Positions 1-5,308 of a stretch of DNA of 5,308 nucleotides are shown here, one piece after another. The stretch spans positions 1-5,308 of the forward strand of contig JAKMGS010000120.1 of assembly GCA_022424815.1 (NCBI GenBank), read 5' to 3'. Within the stretch, counting starts at the first letter, position 1; each line of letters starts with the position of its first letter. Source of the stretch: Schleiferiaceae bacterium. Lineage in GTDB: Bacteria > Bacteroidota > Bacteroidia > Flavobacteriales > Schleiferiaceae. A program made the translations under genes and the position numbers. The notes beneath the pieces were generated by a model. The model had not been told where the DNA came from, did not search any database, and saw only the letters and a list, made by a program, of their open reading frames with translations.

Positions 1-289
1 ACCCCATGGCATGTAGGTTAGGGGCAAAGATGTGTGCATCTTCGTAAATGGTGCGATCTTGGACAACGTTTAAACCTTCTTCGCGGACCTGGGTTACTTG
101 TTCAAAGCGGGAACGCAAGAAATAAATTTGAAGGTTGAAACTCCAGCGCTGCATTTCTTCATAAAAGTCATCGAGGTAAGGATTATCGTCTACATCCTCG
201 AAATGCGGTTGGTAATTGTAGTGCTTTGCTAATAACTCAGTTAAAGTTGTTTTACCAGAACCAATATTTCCTGCGATTGCTATGTGCAT
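1..289 (-). CDS. Deoxynucleoside kinase, N-terminal part (cut by the left window edge)
   Basis: This enzyme phosphorylates deoxynucleosides to 5'-monophosphates with a nucleoside triphosphate, a cytosolic salvage route to dNTPs. Ninety-six codons are visible from the ATG at 289. Residues 7-15 are the P-loop GNIGSGKTT. The ED pair at 31-32 fits the position of the catalytic acid of the dCK/dGK/dNK family. NPYLDDFY (36-43) and FNLQIYFL (51-58) match the substrate-site helices, and QDRTIYED (77-84) contains the family DR(S/T) arginine motif. Family members are usually about 200-220 residues, so roughly the C-terminal half, including the lid, lies outside the window. The ATG is preceded by an A-rich leader, as is usual in Bacteroidota, and the P-loop is at the expected distance from it. 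The gene is divergent from the DUF3050 gene. The family is secure; specificity for dA, dG or another base cannot be read from this part. Confidence 0.93.
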   Translation of the reverse strand, partial: MHIAIAGNIGSGKTTLTELLAKHYNYQPHFEDVDDNPYLDDFYEEMQRWSFNLQIYFLRSRFEQVTQVREEGLNVVQDRTIYEDAHIFAPNLHAMG

Positions 290-295
290 GACTAC

Positions 296-303
296 TATTT
301 TTG
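296..303 (+). promoter_or_regulatory. Candidate -7 promoter element (TAnnTTTG) for the DUF3050 gene
   Basis: The octamer TATTTTTG matches the Bacteroidota/Flavobacterium -7 consensus TAnnTTTG at every fixed position. A TTG at 277-279 could serve as the -33 element, although the 16-bp spacing is slightly shorter than the 17-23 bp usually quoted. Transcription would begin near 310, leaving a leader of about 27 nt before the ATG at 337. This also argues against translation starting at the in-frame TTG at 301. The prediction is by sequence match only. Confidence 0.5.
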
Positions 304-309
304 TACCCG

Positions 310-343
310 CAAAGTAATAAAAGTGTCGCAAGTAAAATGCAAA
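310..343 (-). promoter_or_regulatory. Candidate promoter for the deoxynucleoside kinase gene
   Basis: Read on the minus strand, TTTG (343-340) is followed after 22 bp by TTACTTTG (317-310). The latter matches TAnnTTTG at all fixed positions except the second. The spacing is within the 17-23 bp range described for Flavobacterium promoters. It lies 20 bp upstream of the kinase ATG and overlaps the start of the divergent DUF3050 gene. A single mismatch and the low information content of the motif keep confidence modest. Confidence 0.35.
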
Positions 344-1125
344 TTGACTACCTAACTCAACAAATTAAATCTACCCGCCACGAATTAATTCAACATCCGG
401 CCTTCGGCTGGGTCAACACCCTTGATAAAGCGCGCGATTTCATGGAAACGCACGTTTGGGCAGTATGGGATTTCATGGTTCTATTGAAGGCTTTACAGCG
501 CGAATTGACTTGTGTTGATGCCTACTGGATTCCACAAGGCGATCCTGAAACTCGTAGGTTGATTAATGAGATTGTGCACGGCGAAGAAAGTGATGTGGAT
601 CAAGATGGAAATGCTACCAGTCACTTCGAATTGTATGTAAAAGCGATGGAAGAGGCAGGGGCGAATACCGCACCTATTTTGGCCTTTATTGAAGCATTAC
701 GCACAGGCGCCAATCCAATGGAGGCCTTGGAGAATAGCGATGCCCCCGAGGGTGCGAAGGCGTTCGTACGTCAGACCCTCGCAGTAGTAGAAGGTGGTAA
801 AGCACATGAGATTGCAGCTGTCTTCACCTTCGGTCGTGAAGATTTGATTCCGGATATGTTTATGGAAATCGTTGGGAATTTAAAGGCCCAATTCCCTGAG
901 CAGCTTGGACTCTTCGCCTATTACCTTGAGCGTCACATCGAAGTTGATGGCGATTTACACGGACATTTGGCAGAGCGTATGGTCGAACTTTTATGTGGTA
1001 CGGATGCCCAGAAATGGGAAAGTGCGGCCGAGCTATCGGAGCAAGCCTTGCGTGCACGCATCAACTTGTGGACTGCTGTTATGCAGGCATTTGAGCAGCG
1101 TCATTCAGCGCCTGCAACTGCGTAA
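337..1125 (+). CDS. DUF3050 family protein (heme-oxygenase-like fold)
   Basis: A 262-residue, largely helical protein that I recognise as DUF3050. Its fold belongs to the heme-oxygenase-like group, but its physiological reaction is not known to me. Visible hallmarks are HPAFGWVNTLDKARDFMETH (20-39), AVWDFM (42-47), INEIVHGEESD (76-86), SHFELY (95-100), HEIAAVFTFGRED (157-169) and RHIEVDGDLHG (199-209). The recurring His and acidic residues (E37, H39, E78, H96, H157, E168, H200, D204, H208) resemble the scattered ligands of heme-oxygenase-like diiron enzymes; metal binding is inference. No signal peptide or membrane segment is seen, so it is probably cytosolic. The frame is open back to a TTG at 301, but I chose the ATG at 337 because it has an A-rich leader and the likely promoter overlaps 301. 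The last 47 bp overlap the convergent GH3 gene. Full length; family call confident. Confidence 0.87.
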   Translation: MQIDYLTQQIKSTRHELIQHPAFGWVNTLDKARDFMETHVWAVWDFMVLLKALQRELTCVDAYWIPQGDPETRRLINEIVHGEESDVDQDGNATSHFELYVKAMEEAGANTAPILAFIEALRTGANPMEALENSDAPEGAKAFVRQTLAVVEGGKAHEIAAVFTFGREDLIPDMFMEIVGNLKAQFPEQLGLFAYYLERHIEVDGDLHGHLAERMVELLCGTDAQKWESAAELSEQALRARINLWTAVMQAFEQRHSAPATA

Positions 1126-2611
1126 TAAGGTCTCGGTTATTGCTCAATCTAGGGACCTTGTTTTGTCCGCCTAGTTTGTTTTTGTTTTTCAACCATTGGT
1201 GGAACAATCCCTTTTGAGCCACTACGATATTGGGTAGTTGTAAAACGAGGTTGCCTTTTCTTTTAGCGGCGTAATCAGAGTTTTCCTCTTTGAGGGCATT
1301 ATCTAGATCTTGGGTGAAGGCTGTAAGGTCCTCAGGAGGTGTTTTGAATTCGATGATCCACTGATGCCCTCCGGTTTTTTCACTGTTCATGTAGCACGGT
1401 GCGGCATGGAATTCCACCAAATCGCAGCCGTGAATATTACAGGCTTTCAACACAGCGTTTTCAGCATCGGTGACGATCACTTCTTCGCCAAAGGCATTGA
1501 TGAAATGTGCTGTCCTACCACTGACTTTGATTCGGTAAGGGTGCAGAGATACAAACTTCACAGTATCTCCGAGCAGGTAGCGCCACAACCCACCATTGGT
1601 GGTGATGACGACGGCGTAATCTGTATTCAATTGAACATCTTTTAGACCAATGGTTTGGCTGTTGGTCCCATTAAAAGAATCCATAGGAATGAATTCATAA
1701 TAGATGCCGTTGTTGAGCAGGAGTAACATGCCGTCTTTGGCTGGGTCGTCCTGTACTGCAAAGAACCCTTCCGAGGCATTGTAGTTTTCCATGAAGGTGA
1801 CCTGGTCGCCGGGCATGAGTGCGCGGAATTGGTCCTCGTAGGGAGCGAAGTTTACCCCGCCGTGTGCAAAGAGTTCAAGGTTTGGCCACACCTCGAGAAT
1901 GTTGCTTTTTCCAGTGCGTTCGAGCACTTTCTTAAACAGTACGAGGAACCATGAACTTACGCCCCATAAGGAGGTGATGTTTTGTTCGAGGGCTTCATCT
2001 AGTATGGCATCAATTTTCTTTTCCCAATCGCTCATCAGCGCAGTGGTGGGGCTAGGCGCGCTTCGGAGTTCTGCCCACAGTGGAATATTTTGGATAAGGA
2101 TGGCGCTGAGGTCGCCACTTTGGCTCTGCCCTTCGGACTGTATTTCTGTAGAACCGCCCAAGCGTAGGCCCAGTCCTTCGAAAATTTTAGTTTCCGGCAC
2201 CGCATTGCAATACAAAGCGAGTTCATATCGTCCGCCGGAGAAGTGGCAATCTTCGATGCTGTCTTTGGAAACGGGGATGAACTTACTTACCCCAGAGGTG
2301 GTGCCGGAGCTCTTAGCATACCACTCCACTTTACCGGGCCAGAGAATGTTACGGTGGCCTTGACGCATGCGCTCGATATATGGTTTGAGAGCCCCGTATT
2401 CTGATAAGGGTACACGCGTTTGGAATTCACGTGGATGTTGGATGAGGTCGAAACGGTACTTCTGTCCATATTCAGTATCCATCCCCTTGGCTAGGAGCTC
2501 TCGAAGGAGTTGATCTTGGGACTCAATGGGCCGGTCTGTGAAGGCATAAATTTCCTCCACACGGCGGCGCATGTTTTGTCGGATGACTTTGTTAACCCAA
2601 GTATAGATCAT
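1079..2611 (-). CDS. GH3 family adenylate-forming enzyme (acyl acid-amido synthetase type)
   Basis: A full-length 510-residue member of the GH3 family of the ANL adenylating superfamily. Plant GH3 enzymes activate acids such as jasmonate or auxin with ATP and join them to amino acids; substrates of Bacteroidota members are not established. The ATP-binding motif SSGTTSGVSKFIP is at 101-113, the ENYNASEGFFAVQ motif (Tyr-x-x-Ser-Glu type) at 275-287, LGDTVKF at 347-353, and GRTAHFINAFGEEV, near the hinge to the C-terminal domain, at 365-378. The C-terminal GGQNKVPRLSNNRD (481-493 region) is typical of bacterial members. No signal peptide or membrane helix is apparent, so it is probably cytosolic. 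The ATG at 2611 gives the usual N-terminus. Only a weak -7-like box is seen upstream: TAACTTTA at 2661-2654 on the minus strand, 7 of 8 bases, without a good -33 element. The 3' end overlaps DUF3050 by 47 bp on the opposite strand. Confidence 0.93.
   Translation of the reverse strand: MIYTWVNKVIRQNMRRRVEEIYAFTDRPIESQDQLLRELLAKGMDTEYGQKYRFDLIQHPREFQTRVPLSEYGALKPYIERMRQGHRNILWPGKVEWYAKSSGTTSGVSKFIPVSKDSIEDCHFSGGRYELALYCNAVPETKIFEGLGLRLGGSTEIQSEGQSQSGDLSAILIQNIPLWAELRSAPSPTTALMSDWEKKIDAILDEALEQNITSLWGVSSWFLVLFKKVLERTGKSNILEVWPNLELFAHGGVNFAPYEDQFRALMPGDQVTFMENYNASEGFFAVQDDPAKDGMLLLLNNGIYYEFIPMDSFNGTNSQTIGLKDVQLNTDYAVVITTNGGLWRYLLGDTVKFVSLHPYRIKVSGRTAHFINAFGEEVIVTDAENAVLKACNIHGCDLVEFHAAPCYMNSEKTGGHQWIIEFKTPPEDLTAFTQDLDNALKEENSDYAAKRKGNLVLQLPNIVVAQKGLFHQWLKNKNKLGGQNKVPRLSNNRDLITQLQALNDAAQMPA
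1127..1159 (+). terminator. Candidate intrinsic terminator of the DUF3050 gene, inside the GH3 coding end
   Basis: AAGGTCTC (1127-1134) pairs with GGGACCTT (1152-1159) as an 8-bp stem with one G-T wobble and a 17-nt loop. The run GTTTTG (1160-1165) follows. The stem begins one base after the DUF3050 stop codon, which is where a terminator would be expected. The loop is long and the T-run short, so it may be weak or coincidental. On the other strand these bases encode the conserved KVPRLSNNRDL segment of GH3, so the hairpin would have to evolve within those codons. Confidence 0.35.
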
Positions 2612-2670
2612 GGCTTTAGGAGGTCGATCGTTTATGTGCTACTTTCACACACTTAAAGTTAGCAGAAAAT

Positions 2671-3468
2671 ATGCAGTTCACTGGCCCCTTAAGGAAAATG
2701 ACTACGCAGTACGGACCTACCATTCGATACTCTTTGCCCTTGGGTATGGATTTGTTGATGATGAATGGACTCATTGGGAAGTCGTTACGCATGACGTTTA
2801 CAGGGACGCATAAATGTTTCTGTGGCCAATTGGTCCCAGAAGTGTACCGCCAAAATTTCTGTCGTGAGTGCTTCTTTACTAAACCCGAAGCTTCGCCTAC
2901 CATTATGAAACCGGAGCTTAGCAAGGCGCATTTAGGCATTGCCGAGCGAGATTTGGAATTTGAGCAGCGGTTGCAATTGCAGCCACATTTAGTGTACTTG
3001 GCAAAAACGGATCGCATCAAGGTTGGGGTGACTCGAAAGACCCAGATGCCGTACCGCTGGATGGACCAGGGTGCGGACGAGGCGACGGTCATATTAGAGG
3101 TGCCGAATCGCTATTTAGCGGGCATGGCCGAGGTGGCGTTGAAAGATCACTTTACAGACAAGACGTCGTGGCAAGCCATGCTCAAGGGGGCCACTACGGA
3201 GGAAAGCTTGGAGGAAGCCTTTGCCCTTGCGCAAGAGTCGTTGCCGGAAGAATTACAACAATACCGTACGCAGCAGCCGGAAATTTGGTCGATGAATTAC
3301 CCTGTGGAGCAGCATCCATCTAAGGTAAAGAGCATGAGCTTCAAAAGTGAAGGCGATAGCTGGGAAGGAGCATTGGTCGGTATAAAAGGCCAATACCTGA
3401 TCACAACTGCCGGCGTATTCAACGTGCGTTCGCACGAAGGGCACATCGTGAATTTGGAATTGCTTTAG
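2671..3468 (+). CDS. DUF2797 family protein with Cys4 zinc-ribbon and GIY-YIG-like segment
   Basis: A 265-residue protein that I recognise as DUF2797; its cellular role is not known to me. The N-terminus MQFTGPLRKM and the phrase YSLPLG (20-25) fit the start of family members. Cysteines 49, 51, 64 and 67 form a CxC...CxxC set, probably a small zinc-ribbon. After the PEL-KAH-G segment (81-89), VYLAK..RIKVGVTRKTQ (108-125), RWMDQGA (129-135) and the helix with E154 resemble the order of conserved elements in GIY-YIG nuclease domains (Tyr, Gly, Arg, Glu). A C-terminal LVGIKGQYLI (235-244) ends the conserved region. The ATG at 2671 has an A-rich leader, and no other start codon lies between it and an upstream in-frame stop at 2617-2619. 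It is divergent from GH3, and its stop overlaps that of the convergent transporter. The family call is firm; nuclease activity is conjecture. Confidence 0.88.
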   Translation: MQFTGPLRKMTTQYGPTIRYSLPLGMDLLMMNGLIGKSLRMTFTGTHKCFCGQLVPEVYRQNFCRECFFTKPEASPTIMKPELSKAHLGIAERDLEFEQRLQLQPHLVYLAKTDRIKVGVTRKTQMPYRWMDQGADEATVILEVPNRYLAGMAEVALKDHFTDKTSWQAMLKGATTEESLEEAFALAQESLPEELQQYRTQQPEIWSMNYPVEQHPSKVKSMSFKSEGDSWEGALVGIKGQYLITTAGVFNVRSHEGHIVNLELL

Positions 3469-4145
3469 ACGTCGATTTCTTCGCCAATCTCTAGACCGAA
3501 ATAACCGCGAGCCCACCACATAAAGGCATAGATAGCGGCAGTATCAAATGCTGCTGCAGTGGCTTTGAATAGCCAGCCGTCCCATATGTATTCCCCCATG
3601 GTGCTCCACGGTAGGGTGCCTATGAACAAGACGAGGACGACCAATATCGTGTCGACGAGTTGGCTGACCAGCGTAGAGAAGTTGTTGCGCACCCAAAGCA
3701 TTTTTCCACCGGTGAGGTTTTTCCAGAAGTGAAATAGGCGAACGTCTATTAGTTGAGCGACGATGTACGCGAGCATGGAGGCGGCGATGACACGCCAAGC
3801 GTTTTGAAATACTTGGTTATAGGTGGCATCGGATATGGGTGAGCCTTCGATAGCGGGGAATTGGGCCCCGAGCCATAAGACGAAGAGAACGAAAACACTT
3901 GCAACCAGGCCGGAGAGTACGACTTGTGTGGTGCGCTTTTGACCGTAGAGTTCACTCAAAATATCCGTGATGAGGAAGGTTAAAGGGTAGGGGAGAACCC
4001 CAGCACTGATGGTGAATACTTTGAACCCGAGGTCGACCGTCACGAATTTGTTTGCAATCAGGTTGCAGGTAATTAATGCAGCGATGAATAATGCCCCTAG
4101 TAAGTAATAGAGGCGCTCGGCATTTTGTTGTTTTTCTGCAATCAC
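3465..4145 (-). CDS. yhhQ: VUT family transporter, probable queuosine precursor transporter (YhhQ-like)
   Basis: A 226-residue inner-membrane protein of the VUT/YhhQ family. The characterised member in Escherichia coli imports queuosine precursors (preQ0/preQ1) used for tRNA wobble-base modification. About six hydrophobic helices are visible near residues 12-32, 45-66, 74-95, 117-136, 157-179 and 190-210. Family signatures are CNLIANK (27-33), the charged TDILSELYG within the second helix (60-68), AYIVAQLIDVRLFHFWK (126-142) and VRNNFSTLVSQLVDT (152-166). Translation starts at GTG (4145), whose bases overlap the TGA stop of sppA in the four-base string GTGA. No in-frame ATG occurs before residue 124, so this start is well supported. 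Expression therefore probably depends on translational coupling to sppA. Its stop overlaps that of DUF2797 on the other strand. The transporter family is secure; the exact precursor is inferred from family knowledge. Confidence 0.9.
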   Translation of the reverse strand: MIAEKQQNAERLYYLLGALFIAALITCNLIANKFVTVDLGFKVFTISAGVLPYPLTFLITDILSELYGQKRTTQVVLSGLVASVFVLFVLWLGAQFPAIEGSPISDATYNQVFQNAWRVIAASMLAYIVAQLIDVRLFHFWKNLTGGKMLWVRNNFSTLVSQLVDTILVVLVLFIGTLPWSTMGEYIWDGWLFKATAAAFDTAAIYAFMWWARGYFGLEIGEEIDV

Positions 4146-5308
4146 TTATTGAAAAATATTGGATTAAGTCGAGCTTGAAGACCAGGGTTTTTGGTCAAAA
4201 AATGGAGTTCTTCTATTGCGGGATGATCAAATAGTGAAAGACCTTTAGATTGGGTTACTCCAAAGGATTCTATGTATTTCTCGATGGGATCTTTGATTTT
4301 GGGTAATTCGTTTAATTGGTACTCTTCAATACCCGCCTGTTTTGCTGCATACGCAATGGCATCGCTGAGGTTGCCCTCTAGGTCGGCCAATCCATTATCG
4401 ACGGCATCATAACCTGTCCAAACACGTCCGCCACACAAGGGAAGGAGGTAGTCCAAGTCCATACTTCTTCCCTCGGCAACTTTACCCGTAAAATCAGCGT
4501 ATCCGCGATCAATCATTTTCTGAAGAATGGCATATTGTGCTTCATCGGGATGCTTGGCTAGATTAGGAAAAGTCGCCATTGGATGGGTTTGTACTTCCTC
4601 CACGTTTAGCCCCAAGGTTTGTGTCATTAATTCTTCGGCGGTGAATAGACTCATAAAAATACCAATGCTTCCAGTAACGGTGGTAGAGTTTGTGAAAATC
4701 GCATCTGCATTACAACTGATATAGTACCCGCCTGAAGCGGCATAATTTGCTTGACTGACTACCAGTGGCTTTTCAATATTTGCAATGGTATGATGAATAA
4801 TATCGGAGGTCAAGGCACTGCCTCCAGGACTATTTACTCGTAACACAATGGCTTTAACTCTGTCGTTTTCGTCCGCATCTCGCAAGGCTTCAATAATATT
4901 TTCAGTGCCTATGTTGTTTTCATCGCCCACGCCGTTTCCAATGTTGCCATTGGCATAAATAACTGCGATTTGTTCTGATGAAATAGAATAAGGAATCTGT
5001 GCCGCATAGTCAGAGTAGTCTATGATGGAAAATCGATTTTCAAAGTGGTTTATCACATCTTCCCTATAGCCCAATGCATCTACCAACCCGGCTTCAAGAC
5101 AAGCTTCAGGGTTCATGCCTATGAAGTCTGTAGCAGCTTTGTCTATGGCGCTACGATCGACTCCTTTATTTTGAAATTTTTCAGCAATAAAATCCCAAAA
5201 CTGAGTCGTTAAGTGAGTTAATTGCAAGCGGTTTTCTTCACTCATTTCGCTGGAAATGAATGGCTCGACAGCACTTTTAAAATCATTCCCGGTGCCTCTT
5301 ACTACGAG
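4142..5308 (-). CDS. sppA: Signal peptide peptidase SppA, 67K type (5' end outside the window)
   Basis: The C-terminal 388 residues of SppA, a membrane-bound S49 serine protease that degrades signal peptides after their release from secreted proteins. Both catalytic residues are visible by comparison with the E. coli enzyme. The lysine of DFKSAVEPF is encoded at 5276-5278 (K209 equivalent). The nucleophile serine of YAASGGYY is at 4733-4735 (S409 equivalent). Other signatures are VLRVNSPGGSALTSD, TVTGSIGIF, and the WTGYDAVDNGLADLEG segment near the C-terminus. The reading frame stays open to the window edge, and conserved SppA sequence continues upstream of the ATG at 5245, so that ATG is internal and not the true start. 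By comparison with the usual length of 580-620 residues, about 190-200 residues, including the membrane anchor, are missing. The TGA stop overlaps the GTG start of the downstream transporter, indicating an operon. Confidence 0.95.
   Translation of the reverse strand, partial: LVVRGTGNDFKSAVEPFISSEMSEENRLQLTHLTTQFWDFIAEKFQNKGVDRSAIDKAATDFIGMNPEACLEAGLVDALGYREDVINHFENRFSIIDYSDYAAQIPYSISSEQIAVIYANGNIGNGVGDENNIGTENIIEALRDADENDRVKAIVLRVNSPGGSALTSDIIHHTIANIEKPLVVSQANYAASGGYYISCNADAIFTNSTTVTGSIGIFMSLFTAEELMTQTLGLNVEEVQTHPMATFPNLAKHPDEAQYAILQKMIDRGYADFTGKVAEGRSMDLDYLLPLCGGRVWTGYDAVDNGLADLEGNLSDAIAYAAKQAGIEEYQLNELPKIKDPIEKYIESFGVTQSKGLSLFDHPAIEELHFLTKNPGLQARLNPIFFNK

Noticed and set aside
301..303. 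TTG start giving DUF3050 twelve extra N-terminal residues
   Set aside because: It lies in the likely -7 promoter element, and the ATG at 337 has a normal A-rich leader.
1049..1060. Palindrome TGCGTGCACGCA
   Set aside because: It is a 12-bp palindrome within DUF3050 codons with no second copy or promoter context; chance is sufficient.
1899..2363. 154-codon plus-strand open frame inside GH3
   Set aside because: It is antisense to the conserved GH3 core, and its Ser-rich product has no recognisable domain.
2616..3092. 158-codon minus-strand open frame opposite DUF2797
   Set aside because: It is antisense to a well-supported gene, its translation is low-complexity and matches no family I know, and it has no good start context.
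3423..3436. Perfect inverted repeat CGTGCGTTCGCACG near the DUF2797/transporter junction
   Set aside because: The stem is strong, but neither strand has a T-run after it and it lies in DUF2797 coding sequence, so I do not call it a terminator.
4180..4196. Small stem GACCA/TGGTC near the end of sppA
   Set aside because: The stem is only 5 bp, lies in coding sequence, and no T-run follows it in the direction of transcription.
5243..5245. ATG as a possible start of sppA
   Set aside because: The 21 codons upstream stay open and encode conserved SppA sequence containing the catalytic lysine, so this methionine is internal.

Overview
This window looks like ordinary chromosomal sequence from a member of the Bacteroidota, most likely a marine or aquatic Flavobacteriales lineage of the Cryomorphaceae/Schleiferiaceae type. 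Three things suggest this: the protein families present (a DUF3050 protein, a bacterial GH3 protein and a DUF2797 protein beside sppA and a deoxynucleoside kinase), A-rich leaders without Shine-Dalgarno sequences in front of the genes, and matches to the Bacteroidota promoter element TAnnTTTG. The lineage call rests on family resemblance and signal style, not on a marker gene.

Layout from left to right. At 1-289 (minus, cut by the window edge) lies the N-terminal part of a deoxynucleoside kinase. It is transcribed divergently from a DUF3050 gene at 337-1125 (plus), and the 47-bp gap holds plausible promoters in both directions. DUF3050 runs tail-to-tail into a GH3-family adenylating enzyme at 1079-2611 (minus). 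Their coding regions overlap by 47 bp, and a stem-loop that could end the DUF3050 transcript lies inside the GH3 codons. GH3 is divergent from a DUF2797 gene at 2671-3468 (plus). That gene meets a VUT-family (YhhQ-like) transporter at 3465-4145 (minus) with a 4-bp convergent overlap. The transporter starts at a GTG that overlaps the stop codon of sppA (4142-5308, minus, cut by the right edge), so sppA and the transporter look like one translationally coupled operon.

The genes do not form an obvious pathway. They cover nucleoside salvage (kinase), probable queuosine-precursor import (YhhQ), membrane-associated degradation of cleaved signal peptides (SppA), and three proteins of unknown physiological role: DUF3050 (heme-oxygenase-like fold), GH3 (acyl-adenylate/amide synthetase type) and DUF2797 (Cys4 zinc-ribbon plus a GIY-YIG-like segment). 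Packing is very tight: the longest non-coding gaps are 47 and 59 bp, and no stretch over 300 bp lacks a gene. I see no RNA genes, CRISPR array, insertion sequence, integrase, attachment site or notable repeat. I find no convincing new multi-gene system. The points most worth a second look are the three poorly characterised proteins and the overlapping convergent gene ends.
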